Source: Tuwongella immobilis (GTDB taxonomy: Bacteria; Planctomycetota; Planctomycetia; Gemmatales; Gemmataceae). From it: a stretch of DNA of 64,000 bases. Location of the stretch: NCBI RefSeq assembly GCF_901538355.1, contig NZ_LR593887.1, positions 372,001 to 436,000 of the forward strand, in the 5' to 3' direction. The notes under the pieces are model-generated. The model was given only the letters and a program-made list of their open reading frames with translations, had not been told where the DNA came from and ran no database searches. Positions 26,415 through 35,128 of this stretch are shown here, in pieces (position 1 is the first letter of the stretch; every line of letters begins with the position of its first letter). Position numbers and translations under genes: made by a program.

Positions 26415-26833
26415 TTTCGCTCTACCACTACCTCGCGGTGGGTGCGGCCCTGTTCGCACTCGGCCTGATTGGGTTTCTGTCGCGGCGGAACCTCATTCTG
26501 ATGTTCCTGTCCGCCGAAATGATGCTGCAAGGCGTCACCTTGAATTTGGTGGCGTTCTCGCGCTACCACACGAATATGTCCGGCCAAGTGTTCACGCTGT
26601 TTGTGGTCACGGTGGCCGCCTGTGAAGCAGGACTGGCGATGGCGTTGATTCTGATGCTGTACAAACGCAAGAAATCGCTGGATGTTAGCTTGTGGCAAGA
26701 TCTCCGCGAACCGGGCCAAGACGCGACGATCGATAGCGATCCGCTGCCGCCGGAACCCGAACGCGAAGCCTACCCGACGCTGACCCCGGCTGGTCGTGAA
26801 CCCGCTCGCAACCAGGAGGCAACCTATGTCTGA
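26411..26833 (+). CDS. nuoK: NADH-quinone oxidoreductase subunit K with C-terminal extension
   Basis: 140 residues, while NuoK is usually about 100. Three helices with the proton-path glutamates are present: SAEMMLQGVTLNLVAF and VTVAACEAGLAMALI. After about residue 97 comes a soluble, acidic, Pro-rich tail (SDPLPPEPEREAYPTLTP) that is not part of the family core. Start and stop overlap its neighbours: ATGA with nuoJ, and 8 bp with nuoL. Confidence 0.94.
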   Translation: MISLYHYLAVGAALFALGLIGFLSRRNLILMFLSAEMMLQGVTLNLVAFSRYHTNMSGQVFTLFVVTVAACEAGLAMALILMLYKRKKSLDVSLWQDLREPGQDATIDSDPLPPEPEREAYPTLTPAGREPARNQEATYV

Positions 26834-28793
26834 GACGCAGTTGCTCTGGGCGATTCCCGGGTTGCCACTTCTGGCCGCCCTGATCGCCGCCTGCATGGCC
26901 TTCACCAAGCAACGCAATCTCGCCCATTTGCCGGTGCTGATCGCGTTCCCCATGGCGTGCATTTGCTCCTTCCAGGCCATCCTGGCGCTCGACGCCAGCC
27001 ATGTGAGCCTGACCACCGAATCGGTCACCTGGTTCGAGGCGGGGAAAATCTCCGTCGGATTCGGACTCGCCGTCGATGGATTGTCCGCGCTGATGCTCAC
27101 CGTCATTACCTTCGTCGGGAGCTTCATCGCCCTGTTCTCCATCGGCTACATGCATCACAGTGGCGGCTACGCTCGCTACTTCGCCGTGCTGAGCCTGTTC
27201 GTTGCCAGCATGTGCTTGCTGGTGATGGCTGATAATTTCCTGGTGCTGTTTGCCGGCTGGGAAGGCGTGGGGGTGTGCAGCTACTTGCTGGTGGGGTACT
27301 ACTTCGCCAAGCCCGCTGCCGCTCATGCCGCTCGCAAGGCGTTCCTGGTGACGCGATTGGGCGATATTGGCCTGATTATTGGCATTTTCTTGCTGTGGCA
27401 AGCCACCGGATTCTCGCTGCAATTTGAGCGCATTTTCTCGGCAGATTTCCTGGAAATCGCCAAGCAGAATCCCAAGACGATTACCGCTGCCTGCCTGCTG
27501 ATTTTCTGCGGGGCGATCGGCAAGTCGGCTCAGTTTCCGCTGTATGTCTGGTTGCCCGATGCGATGGAAGGCCCAACCCCCGCCTCCGCGCTCATTCACG
27601 CCGCCACCATGGTGACCGCAGGTGTGTATCTGCTGGCCCGTTGTGCGCCGTTGTTTGTGCTGTCGCCGATTGCTCAAGCGATCGTGGCCACCGTGGGGGT
27701 GACGACCGCATTCCTGGCGGCATTCATCGCACTGACGCAGCACGATCTCAAGCGTGTGCTGGCCTATTCGACCGTGAGTCAATTGGGCTTCATGTTCTTC
27801 GCCCTCGGCTGCGGGACGCCCAGCTTGGTGCAAATGGCCGTCTCGGCCGCGATTTTCCACCTGTTCACGCACGCGTTCTTCAAGGCGGTGCTGTTCTTGT
27901 CCGCCGGGTCGGTGATGCACGCCATGGGCGATGTCATCGACATGCGGAAGTTCAGCGGGCTGCGAAAGCTGATGCCGGTGACACACCTGACCTTCTTGGC
28001 CGGTGCATTGGCGTTGGCTGGAGTTCCCTTGCTGTCCGGTTTCTGGAGCAAAGAAGCGATCTTCGGCGTGGCTTTGGAAATTTCGGAAGCGAATGGCCCG
28101 TACTCGACGCTGTACGGTGCGCTGCTGATTACCGCGATTGCCACCGCCGGGATGACCGCATTCTACACCTTCCGGGCCTACTACCGCACCTTCTGGGGGC
28201 CGCTGGTGGTGCCGCCCGAAGCGGGACATCACGCCCATGAATCGCCGCGGATCATGCGGGTGCCGCTGATTGTGCTGGCGGTCGGCTCGCTGGCGATCGG
28301 TGCAGTCATGGGACCGCTCACGCATCAGTTCGAGCATTTGATCGAAAAGGCCGATCCGCTGACGCAAGTGGCCGAGATCACCCACGTGCATGCCTCGCAT
28401 GAGCATGCCGAAAGCCCCTGGCTGCTGCTGACGAGCATCGTCGTGGCGCTGGGCGGGGTGGGTCTGGCAACGCTGCTCTACGCATGGCCGAATCGCATCG
28501 CCGACACGGCTGCCAAGGTGTTGAAGCTGCCATACTATCTGTCGGTGAATCGACTGTATTTGGACGAAATCTATCAATTCTTCTTCGCCAAGGGGCTTGC
28601 GCTTCTGGCCTGGGTGAGTTGGGGATTGGATTACGTGATCGACGGGATTGCCCAAGTGTTTGCGGCAATGCCCCGCGTGTTGGGCCGCGTGCTGCAACCG
28701 ATTCAACTGGGATTGGTGCAGTTCTACGCACTCGCCATGGTGACGGGCCTGGTGGGGTTCTTGTGCTTCTTGGTGTTGTCAACGGGGCGCTGA
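26826..28793 (+). CDS. nuoL: NADH-quinone oxidoreductase subunit L (antiporter-like)
   Basis: 655 residues from 26826, preceded by a near-perfect AGGAGG. It is a Mrp-antiporter-like subunit with about 16 helices. Key segments are FAGWEGVGVCSYLLVGYYF (with the conserved Glu), SAQFPLYVWLPDAMEGPTPASALIHAATMV and AYSTVSQLGFM. The end carries the lateral helix region that braces NuoM and NuoN. It translocates protons in the inner membrane. Confidence 0.96.
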   Translation: MSETQLLWAIPGLPLLAALIAACMAFTKQRNLAHLPVLIAFPMACICSFQAILALDASHVSLTTESVTWFEAGKISVGFGLAVDGLSALMLTVITFVGSFIALFSIGYMHHSGGYARYFAVLSLFVASMCLLVMADNFLVLFAGWEGVGVCSYLLVGYYFAKPAAAHAARKAFLVTRLGDIGLIIGIFLLWQATGFSLQFERIFSADFLEIAKQNPKTITAACLLIFCGAIGKSAQFPLYVWLPDAMEGPTPASALIHAATMVTAGVYLLARCAPLFVLSPIAQAIVATVGVTTAFLAAFIALTQHDLKRVLAYSTVSQLGFMFFALGCGTPSLVQMAVSAAIFHLFTHAFFKAVLFLSAGSVMHAMGDVIDMRKFSGLRKLMPVTHLTFLAGALALAGVPLLSGFWSKEAIFGVALEISEANGPYSTLYGALLITAIATAGMTAFYTFRAYYRTFWGPLVVPPEAGHHAHESPRIMRVPLIVLAVGSLAIGAVMGPLTHQFEHLIEKADPLTQVAEITHVHASHEHAESPWLLLTSIVVALGGVGLATLLYAWPNRIADTAAKVLKLPYYLSVNRLYLDEIYQFFFAKGLALLAWVSWGLDYVIDGIAQVFAAMPRVLGRVLQPIQLGLVQFYALAMVTGLVGFLCFLVLSTGR

Positions 28794-28796
28794 CGC

Positions 28797-30482
28797 ATGC
28801 CGAACGAGTCGCTTTACAAGCTGCTAGTCATCGCCTTGCTGGCGCTGCCGGTGGTGGCTGCCGCCGTGGTGATGACGCTGGGCCGCACCAGCGTGAGCCG
28901 TGCTCGCATGTCGAGCCTGCTCTTGGCCCTGGTGCATTTGGGCCTGACCCTGTCGTTGGTGTTCCCGGTGATGCCGGTGCTGGCCGAACGCACCCTGACG
29001 GCGAACACGGTATTTGACCCGATTCTGGTGACCAAGGCGACGCTGTTGCCCATCGCAACGCAAGCCAACGCCACCGGGGTGCAATTCTTCATCGGCATCG
29101 ATGGCCTGAATCTCTGGCTGGTGGCACTCTCCAGCGTGATGATGATTCCGGTCATTCTGGTGTCCTGGCATGGCATCCAAGATCGGGCGGCCAGTTTCTA
29201 TGCATGGCTGTTTCTGCTGCAATCCGCCACCATTGGCCTCTTCCTGGCCTTTGACTTGGTGCTGTTTTACGCGTTCTTCGAACTGACGCTCATTCCGATG
29301 TTCTTCCTGATTGGCCAATGGGGCATCGGGGCGGCGCGTCGGGATGCCGCTCGGAAGTTCTTCCTCTACACGCTGGCGGGGTCGCTCATTACCCTCGTCG
29401 GCTTGGTGGGCACCGTGCTGACGTTGGGCGGCTTGGCCGGCGGAAAGCTGACCTTTGCCATCCCCGAACTTGTGCAGCAAGTGCAAACCGTGACCACCTC
29501 CAGCGAGGCCAACAAAACTGCCTGGGCCAATGCCCAAGTGTGGCTGTTCATCGCCTTGCTGATGGGCTTCGCGGTCAAGATTCCGATTGTGCCGCTGCAC
29601 TCGTGGTTGCCATCCGCGTACAGCGAATCGCCCGCCGGTGTGACCGTGTTCCTGTCCGCGCTGCTGGCAAAGATGGGGACATTCGGCTTGCTGCGGGTGG
29701 TGATGCCGCTGACGCCGGATGCCACGCTGAGCTTCGGGTTGCCGGTCGTCGGCTCGCTCGCCGCCTTTGCGATTCTGTACGGGGCGCTGGTGGCCTACGC
29801 TCAGACCGACATGAAGAAGATGATCGCCTACAGCTCCATCTCGCACTTGGCGTTCTGCGTGCTGGCACTGATGGCCTTCAATACCGAAGGCATGAGCGGC
29901 GGTCTGCTGCACATGGTCAACCACGGAATCAGCACCGGGGCGTTGTTTGTGCTGGTGGGGCTGATGGTCGATCGCTACTCGACGCATTCGATGGCGTCGT
30001 ACAGCGGTCTGATGACCAAGCTGCCAATCTTCTCGCTGTTCATGATGATTCTGACGCTGGCCAGCATCGGCCTGCCGGGGTTGTGCAACTTCGTCAGCGA
30101 AATGCTGATGTTGGGCAGTCTGTTTGATATGCGAAATCCCTCGGTGAAGGGCTTTGCCTTCGCGGGGATCGCCGGGTTCGGCATCTTCCTGAGCGCCTGG
30201 TACATGCTGACGATGATTCAGCGCGTCTTCTTCGGGCCGGTTCGGGAGCCGATTCGGGTGAACCTGCCGCCTGCGAAAGACCTGAACAGCCGCGAAATTT
30301 GGGCGGTCGCTCCGTTGGTGGTGCTGTGTGTGCTGTTGGGCTGCAAGCCGCAACCGTTCCTGCAGGTGATGAAGCCGGAAATCACCGCGTTGTCTCAAGT
30401 GGCGAATGCTGCACGGGATCGGGTTCCGACGACCTCGCCCGGCCAGACGCCGACCGGATCCGCCACCGCGAGTGTGCGTTAA
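28797..30482 (+). CDS. nuoM: NADH-quinone oxidoreductase subunit M (antiporter-like)
   Basis: 561 residues starting 3 bp after the nuoL stop. Conserved segments are FYAFFELTLIPMFFLIGQWG (with Glu), VKIPIVPLHSWLPSAYSESPAG and IAYSSISHLAFCVL. It has about 14 transmembrane helices. A short Thr/Pro/Ser-rich tail follows the last helix. It is a proton-pumping membrane subunit. Confidence 0.96.
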   Translation: MPNESLYKLLVIALLALPVVAAAVVMTLGRTSVSRARMSSLLLALVHLGLTLSLVFPVMPVLAERTLTANTVFDPILVTKATLLPIATQANATGVQFFIGIDGLNLWLVALSSVMMIPVILVSWHGIQDRAASFYAWLFLLQSATIGLFLAFDLVLFYAFFELTLIPMFFLIGQWGIGAARRDAARKFFLYTLAGSLITLVGLVGTVLTLGGLAGGKLTFAIPELVQQVQTVTTSSEANKTAWANAQVWLFIALLMGFAVKIPIVPLHSWLPSAYSESPAGVTVFLSALLAKMGTFGLLRVVMPLTPDATLSFGLPVVGSLAAFAILYGALVAYAQTDMKKMIAYSSISHLAFCVLALMAFNTEGMSGGLLHMVNHGISTGALFVLVGLMVDRYSTHSMASYSGLMTKLPIFSLFMMILTLASIGLPGLCNFVSEMLMLGSLFDMRNPSVKGFAFAGIAGFGIFLSAWYMLTMIQRVFFGPVREPIRVNLPPAKDLNSREIWAVAPLVVLCVLLGCKPQPFLQVMKPEITALSQVANAARDRVPTTSPGQTPTGSATASVR

Positions 30483-30497
30483 CAGGAGTTTCTCCCC

Positions 30498-32072
30498 GTG
30501 AATCAGTTGCACTCCGATGCGGTCGATCAAACTCTCCGCCTCGTGTTTCAAGGGGTGGTCCCCGAAATCGTGCTGGTGGTGACGGCCTGCGTGCTGTTCC
30601 TGCTGGGCACGCTGCGGGCCGGTCGAGCCATGGCCATGCCGTTGGCCATGCTCGGTCTGCTGGGGGCTGCCATCGCGGCGGCATTCGTGAAGTTCCCCGA
30701 CCCGGCGCTGATGATTCCGACGATCGCGCCGCTGTCGTTCGATCCGTTGGCCATCTATCTTCGCTGCGTTGTCATCATTAGTGGGGCACTCTACCTGCTG
30801 GTGGCCACCGCCGAGAACACGGGCCGCAGTCAGCCGGAATACCTTGGCTGCTTGCTGGTGGCCATCGCGGGCTTGTCGCTGTCTTGCGCGGCGAACGATT
30901 TGGTGACGATCTTCCTCAGCCTGGAAATGATCTCGATTCCGACCTATGTGATGCTGTACCTGGGGCGGAACGATCGTCAGGGGCAAGAAGCGGCCGTCAA
31001 ATACTTCCTGCTCAGCATTCTCTCGTCCGCGTTCCTGCTGTTCGGGTTCAGCTACCTGTACGGCATGACTGGCGTGACCAACGTGACCGCGCTGCTGAAA
31101 CTGATGCCCGCCATGGCTTCATCGCCCGCTGCGATTCTCGCGCTGGTGGCGGTGATTATGGTGCTGGCTGGCATCGGCTTCCGACTCACGGCGGTTCCGT
31201 TCCACTTCTACGCTCCGGACGTTTATCAAGGAGCCCCCACTGGAGTGGTGTCGTTCCTGGCGTATGCTCCGAAGGTGGCCGGTTTCGCTGTGCTGTTCCG
31301 CCTGTTTGCGGTGACGACCAATCTGGAAGCGCCGATCTATCCGAATCCGGACAAGATCGCGATTCTGCTGTGGGTGATGGCCGCCATTACCATGACGCTG
31401 GGCAACGTGCTGGCCTTGTTGCAAGACAACATCCGCCGACTGTTGGCCTACTCCAGTGTGGCCCACGCGGGGTACATGCTCATGGGCTTGGCCGCCGCCA
31501 CGCAACCGGCCGCTGCCGTCACGGGCGATCCGTTCATCAGCGGCAGCGAAGCGATTCTGTTCTACCTGGTGGCATACGGGGCGATGACCATCGGCTTCTT
31601 TGCGGTGCTGATGAATCTTGGCACCCCGGAACGTCCGATCGACGCGATTGATGAGCTGGCCGGAGTCGGACAATCGCATCCGTTTTTGGGCATCAGCTCG
31701 GCCATTTTCCTGTTCAGCCTGATGGGGCTGCCCGCGACGGCGGGATTTGCGGGCAAGTTCTTCCTGTTCGCCGGGACGATGAACGTGCCGACGACCGGCA
31801 GCATGGGCTCGCTGTATCAGGTGTTGGTGCTGGTCGCTGCGGTGAACGCCGCGATCGGGGCATACTACTATCTGCGCGTGCTGGGGGTGATGTACCTGCG
31901 CTCGACGCTGTCGCCGTTGACCACGACGCCGAAAGCGCCGCTGGTGCTGGCGATTGTCATCTGCGTGCTGATTACGATTGGTTTCGGCGTCTATCCGTGG
32001 CCGCTGGTGGCCGAAGCGGAATTCGCCGTCCAACCGCTGATTCTGCCGCCTGCGGTCGCCCTGGGTCAGTGA
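30498..32072 (+). CDS. nuoN: NADH-quinone oxidoreductase subunit N (antiporter-like)
   Basis: 524 residues, last gene of the operon, starting with GTG at 30498. AGGAG lies 9 nt upstream and no ATG fits better. Family segments are FLSLEMISIPTYVMLYLG (with Glu), LTAVPFHFYAPDVYQGAP and LLAYSSVAHAGYMLMGL. It has about 14 helices and is proton-pumping. A strong hairpin follows 58 bp after the stop. Confidence 0.96.
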   Translation: MNQLHSDAVDQTLRLVFQGVVPEIVLVVTACVLFLLGTLRAGRAMAMPLAMLGLLGAAIAAAFVKFPDPALMIPTIAPLSFDPLAIYLRCVVIISGALYLLVATAENTGRSQPEYLGCLLVAIAGLSLSCAANDLVTIFLSLEMISIPTYVMLYLGRNDRQGQEAAVKYFLLSILSSAFLLFGFSYLYGMTGVTNVTALLKLMPAMASSPAAILALVAVIMVLAGIGFRLTAVPFHFYAPDVYQGAPTGVVSFLAYAPKVAGFAVLFRLFAVTTNLEAPIYPNPDKIAILLWVMAAITMTLGNVLALLQDNIRRLLAYSSVAHAGYMLMGLAAATQPAAAVTGDPFISGSEAILFYLVAYGAMTIGFFAVLMNLGTPERPIDAIDELAGVGQSHPFLGISSAIFLFSLMGLPATAGFAGKFFLFAGTMNVPTTGSMGSLYQVLVLVAAVNAAIGAYYYLRVLGVMYLRSTLSPLTTTPKAPLVLAIVICVLITIGFGVYPWPLVAEAEFAVQPLILPPAVALGQ

Positions 32073-32417
32073 CAATCCCCGCAGCCGGTGCCGATCATCG
32101 CCCTGCCATGCGAATCTGAGACCGAATCGATCATCCTCCGCGAGTCCGCCTCGGCGACTTTCGGAGGATGATTCCGTTTCGGTGATCCATTGCCCAGTTG
32201 ATGTCGCAGCCAAGTCAATTGATGCAATTTGGCGTTGAGCCGCATTCGAGAATTGCAGCAAATCGAAATTTCTGACAATCTGCTTGCTGTCGAGACGCGA
32301 GTCGGTACGATTGATCGGTCGATGGGATTCGGTCGATGCGAGTGAGCGGATCATCCGCGCACGCCGCGAAAAACCATCTCAGATGCCGACCACATCGAAA
32401 ATACAAAGGAGTTGACG
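32073..32417 (+). other. 345-bp region between nuoN and the next gene
   Basis: It contains the operon-end hairpin at 32130-32172 and the upstream region of the small secreted protein gene. No other gene or RNA is supported. Confidence 0.6.
32130..32172 (+). terminator. hairpin at the end of the nuo operon
   Basis: ATCATCCTCCG (32130-32140) and CGGAGGATGAT (32162-32172) form a perfect 11-bp stem. A smaller CGAG/CTCG stem sits inside the loop, and TCCGTTTC follows. It is a terminator without a strong U-run. Confidence 0.65.
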
Positions 32418-32849
32418 ATGAAACGGATGATGCGCCGAGTGATCTGCTTGGCCGGCTTGGGAATGCTATTGGGCGGATTTGTGCATGGTGAAGACGGGAA
32501 CAAACAACCGGAACCGATCATCGTGAAAAAAATCCTGAGCGTGGACTACTCGATTCAGAAAATCAACCCGCCGAATTTGGTCGTCTCGGTTGTCGGGCAA
32601 GTGCCCACGGGGGGCTACACCAAGCCGACGTTGGTCCGGACGATTTACGTGACCCCGCCGGAAGATGGCATCCAAGAATACACGCTGATGGTGGTGCCTC
32701 CGACTGGTGTGGTGACCAATGCCCTGGCAAAAGTGAAGGCCGAAGACACCTGGAAGGGCTACACCAAAGAAGCTCCCTGGGTGAAAGGTGTCCGTATTCT
32801 GGGCGTCGGCAAAGGCATCCTGGAGAAACGCTTCACCGATCCGAAATGA
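32418..32849 (+). CDS. small exported hypothetical protein
   Basis: 143 residues. AAAGGA lies 7 nt before the ATG. A signal peptide (about 1-24, ending FVHGED) is followed by a soluble domain with a beta-rich pattern (SVVGQVPTGGYTKPTLVRTIYVTPPEDGIQEYTLMVVPP) and ends in a basic tail. I do not recognise the family. It is likely periplasmic. No operon partner is evident, since the next gene on this strand is more than 200 bp away. Confidence 0.8.
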   Translation: MKRMMRRVICLAGLGMLLGGFVHGEDGNKQPEPIIVKKILSVDYSIQKINPPNLVVSVVGQVPTGGYTKPTLVRTIYVTPPEDGIQEYTLMVVPPTGVVTNALAKVKAEDTWKGYTKEAPWVKGVRILGVGKGILEKRFTDPK

Positions 32850-33062
32850 GTCACTCGCCAAATCATCCGCCGATTGCTCGTGTTGCCGAATTTTGGAAAA
32901 TGAGTGTATCCCGCTGATGCGGTTGGGGATCGAATGGGGACGAACCTCGATTCACGCCGCGTTCGGAGAGTCGGTCGATTCGGCAGGTTCGTCTCATTCG
33001 ACTCCCCGAATGCCGCTGCAACGGGGGGCGAATCGCGGGAATCGGCGGTCAGGAGCATGCGA

Positions 33063-33785
33063 ATGACTCGGAATTCAGACGAACAGGCGAGCGATCAGGG
33101 GCGTGAGCCGAACGATGTTGTCCGAACGACCCGGCGGGGATTTCTCGCTGGCTCGCTGGCCATGGGTGGGGTGATCGGAGTGGGAACCGACATTGCTGCG
33201 GCTGATCGAACGATGGGCGAATCCAACAGCAATCCGCGGCTATTTCGCTTTGTCGGCGGGCGAATCGGTGGCTGGGTGGTGCGTTCATCGCGAGCGGTGA
33301 TCGGCGAGGGGCTGCCATCCGTGGAGCGACTCGATCTGGGAAGCGGAACGACGGCGATTCCAGACGGGGCGAAGTGGATTCTCCGCGGCGTGACCAGCAA
33401 TCCCCGATACACCACGCGAACCGAGAAAGAGCAATTGGTCCGCAAACAGGCGGCGCTGGGGCGGCCCGAAGCGACCTTGTCGGCGTTGATCCCGATTCGC
33501 AAATCCGCCAAATGGTGGGAATTGACCCAAGACGAACGCCGCGACATCTTCGAATCGCAATCGAAACATACGACGATTGGCCTGAAATATCTCCCCGAAA
33601 TTGCTCGACGATTGCACCACTGTCGAGATTTAAGCGAACCCGAACCATTCGATTTTATCACGCTGTTTGATTACGCCAAAGCCGATGAATCGGCGTTTGA
33701 TGATCTGCTGGCCGCCTTGCGTGCCACCGCGGAATGGAAATTCGTCGAGCGCGAAGTGGACATCCGCCTGGAACGAGCCAGCTGA
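33063..33785 (+). CDS. cld: chlorite dismutase family protein (short, lineage II type), Tat-exported
   Basis: 240 residues from 33063 (AGGAG 7 nt upstream). A twin-arginine signal (RRGFLAGSLAMGG, 24-36) precedes a domain that closely follows the short chlorite dismutase of Nitrobacter winogradskyi as I know it: ALIPIRKSAKWWELTQDERR, LKYLPEIARRLHHCRDL and WKFVEREVDIRL. The proximal heme ligand His169 and distal Arg182 sit 13 residues apart, as His114 and Arg127 do in that enzyme. It should bind heme b and split chlorite into chloride and O2 outside the cytoplasm. Another heme-dependent detoxifying role is possible. No (per)chlorate reductase genes are nearby. Confidence 0.85.
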   Translation: MTRNSDEQASDQGREPNDVVRTTRRGFLAGSLAMGGVIGVGTDIAAADRTMGESNSNPRLFRFVGGRIGGWVVRSSRAVIGEGLPSVERLDLGSGTTAIPDGAKWILRGVTSNPRYTTRTEKEQLVRKQAALGRPEATLSALIPIRKSAKWWELTQDERRDIFESQSKHTTIGLKYLPEIARRLHHCRDLSEPEPFDFITLFDYAKADESAFDDLLAALRATAEWKFVEREVDIRLERAS

Positions 33786-33867
33786 ACGACTCGCGACTTG
33801 GCCCCGACGTTGAGCGAATTCGCCCGCCGGGGAAAATGTCAGGAGAAATGTCGGGGCGGATGGAAGT

Positions 33868-33910
33868 GCCGATGCCGGAGATTGACCGCATTCCCACTCG
33901 CGGCATCGGC
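33868..33910 (-). terminator. hairpin downstream of the RNA ligase gene
   Basis: GCCGATGCCG (33868-33877) and CGGCATCGGC (33901-33910) form a perfect 10-bp stem with a 23-nt loop, 5 bp after the RNA ligase stop on the minus strand. No U-tract is present. It may serve both convergent genes. Confidence 0.4.
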
Positions 33911-33914
33911 GGGC

Positions 33915-35078
33915 TTACCATTCTTCCGGGAGTTGGAGCGCATCGCACAGGCGATCGATTGGCCAGCTTCGCAGGAATCGGGTCAACGCATCGCGGGCGA
34001 TTGCTTCCGGTCGGCCGATGGTGACGAAGCTGGCGGCGCGTTCGACTGGTGGAGCCGAATCGCGTTCCAATCGCTGGGCCAATGCTTTGCGGTCGCTCAT
34101 TCCCATCGTCCAAAATTGGGTGCGTTCCCACAGCGAATCGCGTAGCGCGGCAAAGCGATTCGCAATCAGCGCAAGCCGTTCTGCCGCTTCGGGATAGTAC
34201 GCAATCACTTCGCTGGATTCGCCCGCCAGCCAGACCGTCAGCAATGATTTTCCGCTCAGTTTCCCCAGCAAATGATGCATTGCCAGATAGCGCGGCGATT
34301 TCACTTTGACGCGGAAGCCTGTCTGCCGATCGCGGACGATCACCCCCTCGAAATCATCGGGAAATGCCTGGAGCAACTCCCGAATCGCCTCCCGATCCGG
34401 CAGCGCGGGCCACCGACGCGGGCGGCGCACCCCGATCTCCCCGGCCAGGGCATCGAGTTGATCTTCGGATGCCTCGGCGAGCGTGTCGAGTTGTCGTGCC
34501 CCAATCAGCACCAACCCGAGTTCCTCGGCGGTGTAGCGAGTAATCACGGGCCGCAGTTTGTGCAGAAACTCAAACGTCCAAGTGTAGTTGGTGTGCTCGG
34601 GGCGAAAGCGGATGCGCTGCAAGAACGTGCGGGCTTGTTCCAGCAGTCGGAATTCTTCGCCGTCGAATCCCTTGCTCAGGAAGCCAATATCCGTGAGCGA
34701 GAGCATGCGCCGCGTGTGCCAAATCGGTGCCGCCGGATTCCGGGTCGGAAACGAGACGCTGAGCATCGATCCATCGAGTTTTTCGAGAATATCGCTGTTG
34801 GCGAAATCGACCGGGTGTGCGTGCGACTCGCCATAATTGGCGAAACGGCGAAACGGCATGCTCCAAATGGCGGCGGAGAGCCGATCGACCACCAAACCAC
34901 GGGCCAGGGAACTGACCGGATTCGGGGCCGCTGCTTGGCGATAATTCAGAATCACCGCGTTGGATTTTTCCAACTTCGAAATGCTGTGCTGTTCCAGAAA
35001 GTCGGCATCATCGGCTCGAACGGCGTCGAGCAGCCGTTGGAGATGCACGGAATCGGTGGAATCGAAGGCGTACCACAT
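33915..35078 (-). CDS. T4 Rnl1-like ATP-dependent RNA ligase
   Basis: 387 residues, close to the size of phage T4 RNA ligase 1. Covalent nucleotidyltransferase motifs are in order: motif I KLDGS with the adenylylated Lys100, the upstream SSLARGLVVD (equivalent to the Rnl1 ARG segment), FEFLHKLRP (motif IIIa), FEGVIVRD (motif IV) and FRVKVKSPRYL (motif V). The enzyme seals 5'-phosphate and 3'-OH RNA ends. In T4 it repairs tRNA cut by host anticodon nucleases (established). There is no polynucleotide kinase/phosphatase or nuclease gene beside it. Base composition matches the host chromosome. Confidence 0.88.
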   Translation of the reverse strand: MWYAFDSTDSVHLQRLLDAVRADDADFLEQHSISKLEKSNAVILNYRQAAAPNPVSSLARGLVVDRLSAAIWSMPFRRFANYGESHAHPVDFANSDILEKLDGSMLSVSFPTRNPAAPIWHTRRMLSLTDIGFLSKGFDGEEFRLLEQARTFLQRIRFRPEHTNYTWTFEFLHKLRPVITRYTAEELGLVLIGARQLDTLAEASEDQLDALAGEIGVRRPRRWPALPDREAIRELLQAFPDDFEGVIVRDRQTGFRVKVKSPRYLAMHHLLGKLSGKSLLTVWLAGESSEVIAYYPEAAERLALIANRFAALRDSLWERTQFWTMGMSDRKALAQRLERDSAPPVERAASFVTIGRPEAIARDALTRFLRSWPIDRLCDALQLPEEW

Positions 35079-35128
35079 GGCAAGTCACTCCCGAGTTGTG
35101 GGATGGAGTGAATGGCCGGGGGGCGGGT

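Noticed and set aside
28824-30986. A 720-codon antisense frame over nuoM and nuoN
   Set aside because: It is a shadow of conserved membrane subunits, dominated by Gln, His and Arg with no motif.
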